In this document: positions 23,718-32,616 of the stretch, one piece after another
How positions within the stretch are numbered: the stretch's first letter is position 1
Layout: every line of letters begins with the position of its first letter
Source of the DNA: Pseudomonadota bacterium
Lineage (GTDB): Bacteria; Pseudomonadota; Gammaproteobacteria; Burkholderiales; Thiobacillaceae
DNA length: 33,994 nt
Assembly (NCBI GenBank): GCA_030690985.1
Contig: JAUYFG010000173.1
Location: forward strand, 1 to 33,994
Direction of reading: 5' to 3'
Translations under genes and position numbers: made by a program
Notes under the pieces: generated by a model
The model's database searches: none
Seen by the model: the letters and a program-made list of their open reading frames with translations, nothing else
Told to the model about the DNA's origin: nothing

Positions 23718-25076
23718 ATGAAGAGATTGTTATTTGTCCTGAGCATTGCCGTCACCGCCGCAGCCCACGCCGAAATCGTCGATCAGACGCTCGCCAATGG
23801 CATGCGCGTCATCGTCAAGACCGACCGCCGCGCCCCGGTGGCGGTATCGCAGGTCTGGTATCGCGCCGGCAGCATGGACGAGAGCTATGGCACGACCGGC
23901 GTGGCGCATGTGCTGGAGCACATGATGTTCAAGGGCACCCCTGAGGTGCCGGCCGGCGAATTCTCGCGCCGCATCGCCGCCGCCGGTGGGCGCGAAAACG
24001 CCTTCACCTCGCGCGACCACACCGCTTATTTCCAGACCTTGCAGAAGGATCGCCTGGAATTGGCCCTGAAATTGGAGGCCGACCGCATGGCGCATCTGGT
24101 GTTGTCCGCCGACGAGTTCGCCAAGGAAATCCAGGTAGTCATGGAAGAACGGCGGCTACGCACCGAGGACAGCGCGCAGGGGCTGCTTTACGAAGGACTG
24201 ATGGCCAGTGCATTCCAGGCGCATCCGTACCGGCATCCGGTCATCGGCTGGATGAATGATCTCAAGAACATGAGCGTGGACGACGCGCGCGCCTGGTATC
24301 AACGCTGGTACGCCCCCAACAACGCCACGCTGGTGGTGGCGGGCGATGTCGACCCCACCCAGGTGTTCGCCTGGGCGCAACAGTATTTCGGCCCGCTCGC
24401 CGCCCGCCCTCTGCCGCTGCGCAAGCCGCAACACGAGCCGGAACAGAACGGCGCAAGGCAGGTGACGGTGAAAGCGCCGGCCAAGCAGCCGGTGGTGGCG
24501 CTCGCCTGGCAGGCGCCGACCCTGACCGACGCGGAGAAGGACAGTGACCCCTATGCCCTGGAAATTCTCGCCGGGGTACTGGACGGCCACGCCTCGGCGC
24601 GTCTGAACCAGTCCCTGGTACGGGAGAAACGCCTGGCCACCGAAGCCAGCGCCGGCTACGACGCGGTCTCGCGCGGCCCCGCCCTGTTCATGGTCGATGC
24701 CACACCGGCCGAGGGCCATACGGTGGCGGAACTCGAAGCGGCGCTGAAGCAGGAAATCGCCCGCATCGTGAAGGACGGCGTCGATGAGAAGGAACTCGCC
24801 CGAGTCAAGGCGCAGGTACTGGCGAGCCAGGTGTATCAGCAGGACTCCTTGTTCTATCAGGCCATGCTGATCGGCGAGTGGACCACCGCCGGACTCGATT
24901 ACCGGGCGCGCGACATCCGTTTCCGCAAATTGAGGGAAGTCACCGCCGAGCAGGTGCGCGCGGTGGCCGCGAAATACCTGGTGGACAGCACATTGACCGT
25001 GGCGCAACTCGACCCGCAACCGCTGGACAGCAACAAACCCGCCAAACGTGGCTTCGGAGGCCGTCATGCGAATTGA
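23718..25076 (+). CDS. M16 family zinc metallopeptidase (catalytic partner)
   Basis: The 452-residue protein begins with a signal peptide (MKRLLFVLSIAVTAAAHA) and is therefore periplasmic. The inverted zinc motif HVLEH is at residues 64-68, with the third ligand Glu144 in VVMEERR, and the FTSRDHTAY substrate-binding stretch between. It resembles processing-peptidase-type M16 proteins that work as pairs. The next gene encodes the partner without the zinc motif. An ATG overlap with that gene's likely original start (25066) shows they were translationally coupled. Confidence 0.95.
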   Translation: MKRLLFVLSIAVTAAAHAEIVDQTLANGMRVIVKTDRRAPVAVSQVWYRAGSMDESYGTTGVAHVLEHMMFKGTPEVPAGEFSRRIAAAGGRENAFTSRDHTAYFQTLQKDRLELALKLEADRMAHLVLSADEFAKEIQVVMEERRLRTEDSAQGLLYEGLMASAFQAHPYRHPVIGWMNDLKNMSVDDARAWYQRWYAPNNATLVVAGDVDPTQVFAWAQQYFGPLAARPLPLRKPQHEPEQNGARQVTVKAPAKQPVVALAWQAPTLTDAEKDSDPYALEILAGVLDGHASARLNQSLVREKRLATEASAGYDAVSRGPALFMVDATPAEGHTVAELEAALKQEIARIVKDGVDEKELARVKAQVLASQVYQQDSLFYQAMLIGEWTTAGLDYRARDIRFRKLREVTAEQVRAVAAKYLVDSTLTVAQLDPQPLDSNKPAKRGFGGRHAN

Positions 25077-26520
25077 GCGCCATCAACCCGTCATTCCCGC
25101 GAAAGCGGGAATCCAGTTCGTTCATCAAACCTCACTCAGCCCGACAAACTGGATTCCCGCTGGAGCCTGCCCTCGACTCCGATCGGGGACGGGAATGACG
25201 GTGGTGCCCAAGCTCGTTCTTTTCCTTTCGGCCATCCTCCTCGCGCCCGCCGCCCTGGCCGGCCTCGACATCCAGAACTGGACCACGCCGCAGGGCGCGC
25301 GCGTCTACTTTGTCGAAAACCACGAATTGCCGATGCTGGACATCAGTGTCGATTTCGACGCCGGCAGCGCCCGCGACAGCCGCGAAAAATCCGGCCTCGC
25401 CAGCCTCACCCGCCATGTCATGGCCCTGGGCGCGGGTCATTACGAAGAGCGTGACATCGCGGAAAAGATGGCCGACGTGGGCGCCAATCTGGGCGGCCGC
25501 CTCGATGCCGACCGCGCCGGCTTTCAGGTGCGCACGCTCTCCGGCAAGACGGAACGGACTCAAGCCGTTGATCTGCTCGCCGCCATCCTGTCCGCGCCGC
25601 GCTTTGCCGCCGGCATCCTGGAGCGGGAGAAAGCGCGCGTCATCGCCGGCTTGCAGGAGTCTGAAACGCGCCCCGAGTACATCGGCGCCAAGGCCTTCCA
25701 GGCGGCGATCTACGGTGACCACCCCTATGCGCTCAACGAAGGCGGCGAACTGGAAACGGTAGCGAAACTCGGGCGCGACGACCTGGTCGCCTTCCATCGC
25801 AGCTATTACCGGGCGCACAACATGGCCATCGCGGTCATGGGCGACATCAGCCGCGCGGAAGCGGAAAAACTGGCGGCAAAACTGGCCAGCGGCCTGCCGC
25901 CGGGTGAAGCGCCCAGCGCGATTCCGCCGGTCAAAGCCATGCCGCAGGGTAAGCAACAAGTCATTCCCCACCCCGCCACGCAGAGCCATCTGTTCATGGG
26001 GCTGCCTGGCCTCAAACGCGAGGACCCGGATTACTTCCCGCTCTATGTGGGCAACTACGTCCTCGGCGGCGGCGGCTTCGATTCGCGCCTGACCAAGGCC
26101 ATCCGCGACAAGAAGGGCCTGGCCTACAGCGTCTACAGCTACTTCATGCCGATGCGCGAACGGGGGCCGTTCCAGATCGGACTGCAAACCCGCCGCGAAT
26201 CCACCGACGATGCGGTTCGCTACGCTCACCACATCCTGCATGCCTACCTGGAAGAAGGCCCCAACGAGGCCGAGCTGACCCAGGCCAAGAACAACCTGGT
26301 CGGCGGTTTTCCCATGCGCATCGACAGCAACAAGAAAATTCTCGAATACCTGGCGGTGATCGGCTTCTATCGCCTGCCGCTGAACTGGCTGGACACCTAT
26401 ACCGCCCAAGTGGAAGCGGTCAGCCATGACGACATCCGGCGCGCCTTCCGCGCGCGGGTATCGCCGGCGGCGATGAGCACCGTGATCGTGGGTGGACAGC
26501 GTGAAGGCCAAAGCAAATAA
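25066..26520 (+). CDS. M16 family peptidase-like protein (non-catalytic partner), signal peptide interrupted by a repeat
   Basis: From 25195 the protein has a normal signal peptide (MTVVPKLVLFLSAILLAPAA) and 441 residues of M16 fold. The zinc motif is absent: the position reads LTRHVMALGAGHYEE. The C-terminal RREST and R/Y motifs (AIRDKKGLAYSVYSYF) that shape the substrate chamber are present. The best Shine-Dalgarno (GGAGG) however precedes the ATG at 25066 (MRIERH), overlapping the preceding stop. Between the two ATGs lies a 112-bp PAKAGIQ-type palindromic repeat kept in frame, giving a 484-residue form with a 43-residue repeat-derived extension. The ATG at 25195 lies within the repeat's right arm and has a G-rich stretch before it, so it may be the working start. 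Confidence 0.9.
   Translation: MRIERHQPVIPAKAGIQFVHQTSLSPTNWIPAGACPRLRSGTGMTVVPKLVLFLSAILLAPAALAGLDIQNWTTPQGARVYFVENHELPMLDISVDFDAGSARDSREKSGLASLTRHVMALGAGHYEERDIAEKMADVGANLGGRLDADRAGFQVRTLSGKTERTQAVDLLAAILSAPRFAAGILEREKARVIAGLQESETRPEYIGAKAFQAAIYGDHPYALNEGGELETVAKLGRDDLVAFHRSYYRAHNMAIAVMGDISRAEAEKLAAKLASGLPPGEAPSAIPPVKAMPQGKQQVIPHPATQSHLFMGLPGLKREDPDYFPLYVGNYVLGGGGFDSRLTKAIRDKKGLAYSVYSYFMPMRERGPFQIGLQTRRESTDDAVRYAHHILHAYLEEGPNEAELTQAKNNLVGGFPMRIDSNKKILEYLAVIGFYRLPLNWLDTYTAQVEAVSHDDIRRAFRARVSPAAMSTVIVGGQREGQSK
25089..25200. repeat. Palindromic repeat of the VIPAKAGIQ type inside a coding sequence
   Basis: The left part is a hairpin (CGTCATTCCCGCGAAAGCGG...) and the right part ends CGGGAATGACG, complementary to the left end. 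Repeats of this type are widespread in beta- and gammaproteobacteria, where their translation reads VIPAKAGIQ. This copy lies between the start codon and the signal-peptide core of the second M16 gene. Confidence 0.9.
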
Positions 26521-27046
26521 CACGGTCCGCATCATCGGCGGCCAATACCGCAGCCGGGTGTTGCATTTCCCCGATGCTCCCGGCCTGCGACCGACGCCGG
26601 ACCGGGTGCGGGAAACCCTGTTCAACTGGCTCGGCCAGCGCCTCGACGGCCTGGTCTGCCTGGATGCCTTCGCCGGCAGCGGGGCACTCGGCTTCGAGGC
26701 CGCCTCGCGCGGCGCCGCGCGCGTGGTGATGCTGGAACAGGAACGCAGCGCTCACGAAGCGCTGCTGAAAAACGCACAAACACTGGCGCTATCCGGCGTG
26801 GAAATCCTGCGCCGCGATGCCCGCAGCCATCTCGCAACTAGCGGCGACAGCTACGACCTGATCTTCCTCGACCCCCCCTTTGCCAGCGATTTGTTGCAGA
26901 TCATCCTTCCGCTCGCGGCGACACGCCTGGCGGCTGACGGTAGAATCTACGCCGAATCACCCAGGCCGCTGGTGCCGGAAGGCATGACGGTGTTGCGCCA
27001 GAGCCGGGCTGGGCAGTCCCACTTCTGTTTGCTGGAGCTTGCTTGA
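26501..27046 (+). CDS. rsmD: 16S rRNA (guanine(966)-N(2))-methyltransferase
   Basis: This SAM-dependent methyltransferase of about 181 residues modifies G966 of 16S rRNA. The N-terminal IIGGQYRSRVLHFPD and RPTPDRVRETLFNWL, the SAM-binding DAFAGSGALGFEAASRGA and the catalytic LIFLDPPF motifs are present. Candidate GTG starts are 26501 (GGTGG 5 nt upstream) and 26492; both overlap the M16 gene. It overlaps coaD by a TTGA. Confidence 0.93.
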   Translation: MKAKANNTVRIIGGQYRSRVLHFPDAPGLRPTPDRVRETLFNWLGQRLDGLVCLDAFAGSGALGFEAASRGAARVVMLEQERSAHEALLKNAQTLALSGVEILRRDARSHLATSGDSYDLIFLDPPFASDLLQIILPLAATRLAADGRIYAESPRPLVPEGMTVLRQSRAGQSHFCLLELA

Positions 27047-27525
27047 AACGCATCATCGTCTACCCCGGCACCTTCGACCCGGTGACCCGTGGACACGAAG
27101 ACCTGGTGCGGCGTGCGCTAAAGCTGTGCGACGAAGTGGTGGTGGCGGTGGCGGACAATGCGCCGAAGAGCCCTTGCTTCAGCCTGAACGAACGAGTCGA
27201 GTTGCTGCGCCTGGCCCTGGCCGATCTACCGGGACTGCGGGTACAGCCGTTCAGTGGATTACTGGTCGATTTCGTGCGTAGCGTTGGGGCCAACCTGGTG
27301 TTGCGCGGTCTGCGCGCGCTATCGGACTTTGAATTCGAGTTCCAGTTGGCGGGTATGAATCGCCACCTGGACCCGGAGATGGAAACGGTTTTTTTGACGC
27401 CGGCGGAACAGTACATGTTCATTTCCGCCAGCATGGTGCGTGAAATCGCGCGGCTTCATGGGGATGTGAAGCCGTTCGTACATCCCGAGGTGGCCAAGCG
27501 ACTGGCCGCCAGATTCAGCAATTGA
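27043..27525 (+). CDS. coaD: Phosphopantetheine adenylyltransferase
   Basis: The 160-residue enzyme forms dephospho-CoA from phosphopantetheine and ATP. The nucleotidyltransferase motifs YPGTFDPVTRGH and the ISASMVREIA (SxxxVRE) are present, along with VLRGLRALSDFEFEFQLAGMN. Its start is a TTG at 27043 that overlaps the rsmD stop codon, consistent with coupled translation of rsmD-coaD. Confidence 0.97.
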   Translation: MKRIIVYPGTFDPVTRGHEDLVRRALKLCDEVVVAVADNAPKSPCFSLNERVELLRLALADLPGLRVQPFSGLLVDFVRSVGANLVLRGLRALSDFEFEFQLAGMNRHLDPEMETVFLTPAEQYMFISASMVREIARLHGDVKPFVHPEVAKRLAARFSN

Positions 27526-27795
<270 letters not shown>

Positions 27796-27813
27796 CACGC
27801 CGGCCAGCCTTCA

Positions 27814-27844
27814 GAAAAAAGCGCGGCTGGGCCGCGCTTTTTTC
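27814..27844. terminator. Bidirectional terminator after ferredoxin
   Basis: A perfect stem (GAAAAAAGCGCGGC and its complement) with a TGG loop includes A6 and T6 tracts, so it can serve both the ferredoxin transcript and the convergent PilZ gene. Confidence 0.92.
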
Positions 27845-27876
27845 ATCCCAGGCTCTTTTCCGCCACGCCAGTCTTA

Positions 27877-28037
27877 GGGGCCGTAAACGAATAACTAGAA
27901 CGTTCTGGCCGCGTTGGCGGGATGCGCTGCGGCGTTGCCGGCCACTTGCAGGGAGCGGGCCATGCGGCGCGACCGGCGCCTTGCAGCGCATCCCGCCAGC
28001 ACACCCATAATCGTCCAAGTTATTCATTTACGGCCCC
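27877..28037. mobile_element. 161-bp MITE-like element beside the PilZ gene stop
   Basis: The ends begin GGGGCCGTAAA(C/T)GAATAACT and are reverse complements over about 26 bp with three mismatches. The trinucleotide TTA flanks both sides (27874-27876 and 28038-28040), as a target duplication would. Inside is a second perfect 16-bp inverted repeat (TGGCGGGATGCGCTGC at 27915-27930 and its complement at 27983-27998). No ORF is present. The right-hand TTA is the stop codon of the PilZ gene, so the element went in immediately after it. Confidence 0.7.
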
Positions 28038-29615
28038 TTACTTTCCCCTTGGCACCAGCGGCGGCTCGGCATCTTCCATCTGGAAGCGATATATATCCAC
28101 GCTGGGGGTGGACTCCAGGCGCGCGTCCACCTTGATGTTGTGCTTGCCCTGTGCGGTGCGCACTTCGGCCAGGACACCCGGCGCAAAGGTGCTGGGCAGG
28201 GAAAGCAGCATCGGCACCTGGCGGGTAATCGGGTTGGGCAGGAGCAACAGGCCAGGCCATTGGCGGCCGTTATCGATACGGCGCAATTGCACGGCATCGG
28301 CCTGGGGCGCCAGGAGCTGCACACCAAAGAACATTTCGCCCGTCCCCGAAATGCGAAACCAGCGCACCAGACCTATGCTCCAGGCGCCGCTGGCCTGAAG
28401 CAAGCCCACCACATCACCCACCCGGATCTGCACGCCGGGGCCGCTATGGCGCAAGGCCAGACCACCCATGCTGTCGTCCACGATCCGGCAACGTACCCGC
28501 GCGAGTGGCGCCTCGTTGCCGCCGGCGCTGAAGTGGGCGGCATTACCGGCCTGCGGCGGTGAGATCAGGTGATGCAGGGCCTTGAGACCAAAGCCGACTT
28601 CGAATTCGCGTTCGTCCTGATACCGACGGCGTTGCGCCATGCGTTGCAGGGAAGCGCCCCAGTTGAGCTTGAGGCGACGCAGCATGGTGACGTAGGCGGG
28701 ATCGCGCGCGACTTCGGGCAGACCGAGTTTCTCGATGTCTTCCTGGCCACGCAGATGCGAGCTGAGCAGTGCCAGATGCTTGGCCAGATCGGTGGTGTTG
28801 AGCAACAGTTCCCAACGCGGGCTCATGGGGTGCGGCTCGCGCGCGAGGGGACGCGGCGGGGCATCGGTATTGACCTCGATCAGGAACAGGCCGACATGGC
28901 TCTGAGTGGACTCATCGGCCGGGAACAGGCGCGCCAGATTGGAAAAACGGGCAATGATGTCCTTGGTCCAGGGCAGTTCGCTTTGCGGAAAGTGGTAAGG
29001 GTCGGACAGTGCCATCAGCAACGTGTCGAGGTAGATCCGCTCCAGCGACAGCATCTGCTTGCTGCCCTCCTGGACCACATCCTTGAGGCCACTGCGCAAG
29101 GCATAGTTATAGGTCTGGTGCAAATCCATCCAGAGCCCATGCGGGCAGGACTCATGCGTCTCGTAGCAGATTTCCAGGAGTGACTGCAAAGCCAGAAGAA
29201 TGCGTTGCAGGTATTGCGGCACCGGATTGCCGCCAAACAAATGGAAACGCTGCCCCAGCCATTCGAGGGTCAACACCTTGTAGCAATCGGCGGTTTCCAG
29301 CAGAAGACGCCGCGCCAGTTCCGCATTGCGATGCTGCCTGGTGGGCAAAGGCAGAGGAACCGACCCGTATTGCTCGCGCAAGGAGCCGACCACGTCATCC
29401 ACCACACGGTAGAGACGCTCGGCCACTTTGCTGCGCACATCATGGGAAACGTCGGAGCGATTGAGGGTGGCCAGATAATCGGCCAGTTCCTCCGCCGCCT
29501 CGGCGGGGTTGGACATGGGCAAGCGCAGGAGCCAAGCATCAACTTGCTTGGGCTTTGTCTCCAAGCTTATAGTGCGCGCCGGCTCGCAAGCGGGCAGGAC
29601 GTATCTGGGTTGCAT
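28038..29615 (-). CDS. PilZ-domain protein
   Basis: The 525-residue protein ends in a PilZ-like domain (from about residue 370): RVRCR fits the RxxxR motif and DDSMGG fits (D/N)xSxxG, the two elements that bind cyclic di-GMP, followed by the beta-barrel (QIRVGDVVGLLQASGAWSIG). The preceding 360 residues are mostly helical and of unknown role; no signal peptide or membrane segment is visible, so it is cytoplasmic. The start at 29615 is supported by AGGAG at somewhat long spacing; MSNPAEAAEE at 29516 is an alternative. It is divergent from the YqhA-like gene. Confidence 0.75.
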   Translation of the reverse strand: MQPRYVLPACEPARTISLETKPKQVDAWLLRLPMSNPAEAAEELADYLATLNRSDVSHDVRSKVAERLYRVVDDVVGSLREQYGSVPLPLPTRQHRNAELARRLLLETADCYKVLTLEWLGQRFHLFGGNPVPQYLQRILLALQSLLEICYETHESCPHGLWMDLHQTYNYALRSGLKDVVQEGSKQMLSLERIYLDTLLMALSDPYHFPQSELPWTKDIIARFSNLARLFPADESTQSHVGLFLIEVNTDAPPRPLAREPHPMSPRWELLLNTTDLAKHLALLSSHLRGQEDIEKLGLPEVARDPAYVTMLRRLKLNWGASLQRMAQRRRYQDEREFEVGFGLKALHHLISPPQAGNAAHFSAGGNEAPLARVRCRIVDDSMGGLALRHSGPGVQIRVGDVVGLLQASGAWSIGLVRWFRISGTGEMFFGVQLLAPQADAVQLRRIDNGRQWPGLLLLPNPITRQVPMLLSLPSTFAPGVLAEVRTAQGKHNIKVDARLESTPSVDIYRFQMEDAEPPLVPRGK

Positions 29616-29739
29616 GTGTTCCCGTTACTCCTACGAGGGATTCGACGCTTCCGCTAACTGCGTCGGACCGTCGCATTCTACCTTCCGATATTCCCCCCCG
29701 GAACGGCATTTTCCCCTCCTGTATCCCGGAGTCCTGGCG

Positions 29740-30306
29740 ATGAACCTGATCGAAAAAATCTTTGAAGGCTTGCTCTGGCGCAGCCGCTACGTGGTGCTCT
29801 TCGCGGTGGTGGCGAGCATGGCCGCCGCCATCGCCATCTTCTACATGGCCACCGTGGACGTGGTCTATCTGGTCTCCCACATCCTGCATTACGCCGACCC
29901 GGAACTCACTGGCGAAGCGCGCAAGGTGCTGCACGACGAAACCATTACTCATGTGGTTGAGGTGGTGGATGGCTATCTGCTCGGCACGGTGATGCTGATT
30001 TTCGCCCTGGGCATGTATGAGTTGTTCATCAGCGACATCGACGAAGCCCAGCACAGCAAGGCCTCCAGCGCCATTCTGGTCATCCACAGCCTGGACGACC
30101 TGAAACAGCGCCTGGCCAAGGTCATCATCATGATCATGATCGTCACCATCTTCGAACTGGCTCTGAAGTTGAAAGTGGGCGGCGCGCTCGATCTGCTCTA
30201 TCTGGCCGGCGCGGTCGCCCTGATCGGCCTGGCGCTGTACCTGACTCATGCCTCTGACGGGCATGGCGGGCAGCCCACCGAGCGGCAAGCCGATAAATCC
30301 CACTGA
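29740..30306 (+). CDS. YqhA/UPF0114 family membrane protein
   Basis: The 188-residue protein has three or four membrane segments (VVLFAVVASMAAAIAIFYMA, GYLLGTVMLIFALGMYELFI, VIIMIMIVTIFELAL, LLYLAGAVALIGLALYLT). The GMYELFISDID motif is typical of the UPF0114 (YqhA) family, whose function is unknown. The ATG at 29740 has GGAG about 9 nt upstream. It lies 48 bp before the thioredoxin-like operon and may be co-transcribed with it. Confidence 0.88.
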   Translation: MNLIEKIFEGLLWRSRYVVLFAVVASMAAAIAIFYMATVDVVYLVSHILHYADPELTGEARKVLHDETITHVVEVVDGYLLGTVMLIFALGMYELFISDIDEAQHSKASSAILVIHSLDDLKQRLAKVIIMIMIVTIFELALKLKVGGALDLLYLAGAVALIGLALYLTHASDGHGGQPTERQADKSH

Positions 30307-30354
30307 ACCACTCCGGGCTCACCCGGTCTGAAACGCTTTTGCCAGGACAGCGCC

Positions 30355-30804
30355 ATGATTTCACGCCTCAGCCTCTTCCTCTTTCTCCTCGCCGGCGCCT
30401 TCAGCGCCCAGGCCTTCACGTTCACCGACAGCAAGGGCAAGACCCAGAGCCTGGATCAGTACAAGGGCAAATGGGTACTGGTGAACTTCTGGGCCACCTG
30501 GTGCCCGCCCTGCCTGGAAGAAATTCCCGACCTCGTCGCCCTGCACGAGAGCAAGAAAAACAACCTGGTAGTCATCGGCGTGGCACTGGATTACCGCGAC
30601 CCCAAAGAAGTCTTGCAGTTTTCCGAGCAGATGATGATTTCCTACCCGATGGTACTGGGCGACCACAAACTCGCCGCCCAGGTCGGCGCCATTCCCGGCC
30701 TGCCCACCACTTACCTGTTCAACCCGCAGGGCAAACAGGTGGCCTACAACGTCGGCGCCGTTACCCGCAACGCCATCGAAACCTACATCCGCAAGAAGAA
30801 ATAG
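30355..30804 (+). CDS. TlpA/ResA-type periplasmic thioredoxin
   Basis: The 149-residue protein has a cleavable signal peptide (MISRLSLFLFLLAGAFSAQA) and a thioredoxin fold with the active site WATWCPPC (Cys50, Cys53). The cis-Pro loop (IPGLPTTYLF) follows. TlpA/ResA proteins reduce disulfides in the periplasm, often for cytochrome or copper-site maturation. It is followed after 10 bp by a second thioredoxin-fold gene and then by outer-membrane and adaptor genes, an unusual context for this family. Confidence 0.93.
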   Translation: MISRLSLFLFLLAGAFSAQAFTFTDSKGKTQSLDQYKGKWVLVNFWATWCPPCLEEIPDLVALHESKKNNLVVIGVALDYRDPKEVLQFSEQMMISYPMVLGDHKLAAQVGAIPGLPTTYLFNPQGKQVAYNVGAVTRNAIETYIRKKK

Positions 30805-30814
30805 GGAGACCGTC

Positions 30815-31327
30815 ATGCGCTGGCTCAGCCTTGTTCTCACGCTCGCTTTTGCCCTGCCCGCCCTGGCCGAAGTGCGCGATCCGCACAGCCACTTCTTCAT
30901 GTCCAGGATGGGTGATTTCAAGGACGAACTCAGCACCGCCAAACAGGACGGCAAACAGGGCGTGCTGATCATGTTCGAAATGGAAGAGTGCCCGTTCTGC
31001 GCGCGCATGAAGGGCACGGTGCTCAACCAGTCCGAAGTGCAGGACTGGTACCGCAAACACTTCCTCATCTACACGGTGGACGTGAAAGGCGGCACCGACC
31101 TGACCGACTTCCAGGGCAACGCCACCAGCGAAAAAGCCTTCGCCCTGGCCAACCGGGCGCGCGCCACCCCCACCTTCCTGTTCTTCGACCTGCAAGGCAA
31201 CGCCATCACCCGCTTCACCGGCGCCACCCAGACGCCCGAGGAATTCATGCTGCTCGGCCGTTATGTGGTGGAAGGCGCCTACAAAACCCAAGCGTTCAAC
31301 ATCTACAAGAAGGCCGCCAAACCATGA
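30815..31327 (+). CDS. SoxW/DsbD-C-type periplasmic thioredoxin-fold protein
   Basis: The 170-residue protein has a signal peptide (MRWLSLVLTLAFALPALA) and a thioredoxin fold with the redox pair in EECPFCARM (Cys59, Cys62). The cis-Pro segment is RATPTFLFF. It resembles thioredoxin_2/SoxW-like proteins. The stop overlaps the ATG of the TolC-like gene (ATGA), so it is firmly part of this operon. GGGAGA precedes its start. Confidence 0.9.
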   Translation: MRWLSLVLTLAFALPALAEVRDPHSHFFMSRMGDFKDELSTAKQDGKQGVLIMFEMEECPFCARMKGTVLNQSEVQDWYRKHFLIYTVDVKGGTDLTDFQGNATSEKAFALANRARATPTFLFFDLQGNAITRFTGATQTPEEFMLLGRYVVEGAYKTQAFNIYKKAAKP

Positions 31328-32616
31328 GACGCTGGTTGCCGCTCCTGGCACTCCTCGCCGGCAGCGCCCTGGCGACCGCAATGGCAGCCGAGCCGGCGCC
31401 GACCCTCACCCTGGAAGCCGTGCTGGCTGCCGCCGAAGCGCCGCACCCCGACCTCGACCTCGCCCGCGCGCAACAGGCCGGCGCCCAAGCCGAACAACAA
31501 CTCGCCGCGAGCCTGAGTGACTTCCGCGTCAGCCTCGAAGGCACGCTGCGCACGGGGCGCAACCCGTTTTATAACGACCGTTTCCACCCCGACCACCAGG
31601 CCCGGCTCAACGCCCGCAAGACCCTGTTCGACGCCGGCCGCCAGGACAGCGGCCTCGCCGCCGCGCGCGATGAAAGCGCCGCGCGTGGCCTGCAACTGCT
31701 CGACACCCGCAGCCAGCGCCGCCTCACCCTGATGGCGCGCTACTTCGATTCGCTCCTGGCCGACATGCAATACGCCGCCGACACCGAGTTCATGGCGACC
31801 GCCTATGTGGCGTGGGACAACGCCCGCGACCGCCAGGCACTAGGCCAGATGGCGCAATGGGAACTGGCCGAACTGGAAGCGCGCCATCTCGACAGCCGCG
31901 CCCGGCGCAACGACGTACTCCGCAAATTGCGCGACAAGCGCATGCAGCTTGCCGTTGCCCTCAACCGCCCGCAAACCGTGCAGGAAGACCTGGTCGACCC
32001 CAAGCTCACCGGCAATGAACGCAAGCTGCCGGAACTGGCGCCGCTGCTCGACGCCATGCTCAGCCACAACCCACGCCTGCTGGCCCAGAAGCAATTGCTC
32101 ACCGCCACGCAAAGCCGCATCGAAGGCGTGCGCGCCGACAACCGCCCCAGCGTCGAATTCGAAGCGGAAGCCGCCGCCTGGAGCCGTGATGCCAGCACTC
32201 GCGACGACCTCCGCGCCGGCCTCAACTTCGTCTGGCCGCTATGGCAGGGCGGCCGCGTCGATGCCCGCATGGCGCGCGAACAAGCCACCTTCATGGAACG
32301 CCAGGCCCAGCACGACAAACTGCAATTGGAACTGCGCCAGACCCTGGCCGACACCTGGGAAGAAATCCAGGTGTTGCGTGAATCCGAACGCGGCAGCAGC
32401 CAGGCCAACGCGCTCTACCGCGACCTCGCCCTGGAAAAAGCGCGCGCCGAATACGAACTGGAACTGAAAACCAACCTGGGGGCGAGCATGGCCGAAACCC
32501 AGTCCGCCCAATTGCGCAAACGCGCTGTCGAATATCGCCTGGCACTCGCCTTCGCGCGCCTGGAATCCCTGCTGGGCGCAGCGCTGGAAACAGTGAAAGT
32601 GGAGGAAAAGAAATGA
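31324..32616 (+). CDS. TolC-family outer-membrane channel protein
   Basis: The 430-residue protein begins with a signal peptide (MRRWLPLLALLAGSALATAMAA) and shows two duplicated helical halves with the usual TolC features: LTLEAVLAAAEAPHPDLDLA, FVWPLWQGGRVDAR, and LRKRAVEYRLALAFARLESLLGA. It would form an outer-membrane exit duct. It overlaps the preceding thioredoxin gene and the following adaptor gene by 4 bp each. Confidence 0.9.
   Translation: MRRWLPLLALLAGSALATAMAAEPAPTLTLEAVLAAAEAPHPDLDLARAQQAGAQAEQQLAASLSDFRVSLEGTLRTGRNPFYNDRFHPDHQARLNARKTLFDAGRQDSGLAAARDESAARGLQLLDTRSQRRLTLMARYFDSLLADMQYAADTEFMATAYVAWDNARDRQALGQMAQWELAELEARHLDSRARRNDVLRKLRDKRMQLAVALNRPQTVQEDLVDPKLTGNERKLPELAPLLDAMLSHNPRLLAQKQLLTATQSRIEGVRADNRPSVEFEAEAAAWSRDASTRDDLRAGLNFVWPLWQGGRVDARMAREQATFMERQAQHDKLQLELRQTLADTWEEIQVLRESERGSSQANALYRDLALEKARAEYELELKTNLGASMAETQSAQLRKRAVEYRLALAFARLESLLGAALETVKVEEKK

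Noticed and set aside
25132-26625. Long antisense open frame (497 codons) on the minus strand over the second M16 gene
   Set aside because: It is a shadow of the plus-strand gene in GC-rich DNA: the plus frame has recognisable M16 motifs, while the minus frame has none and lacks a ribosome site.
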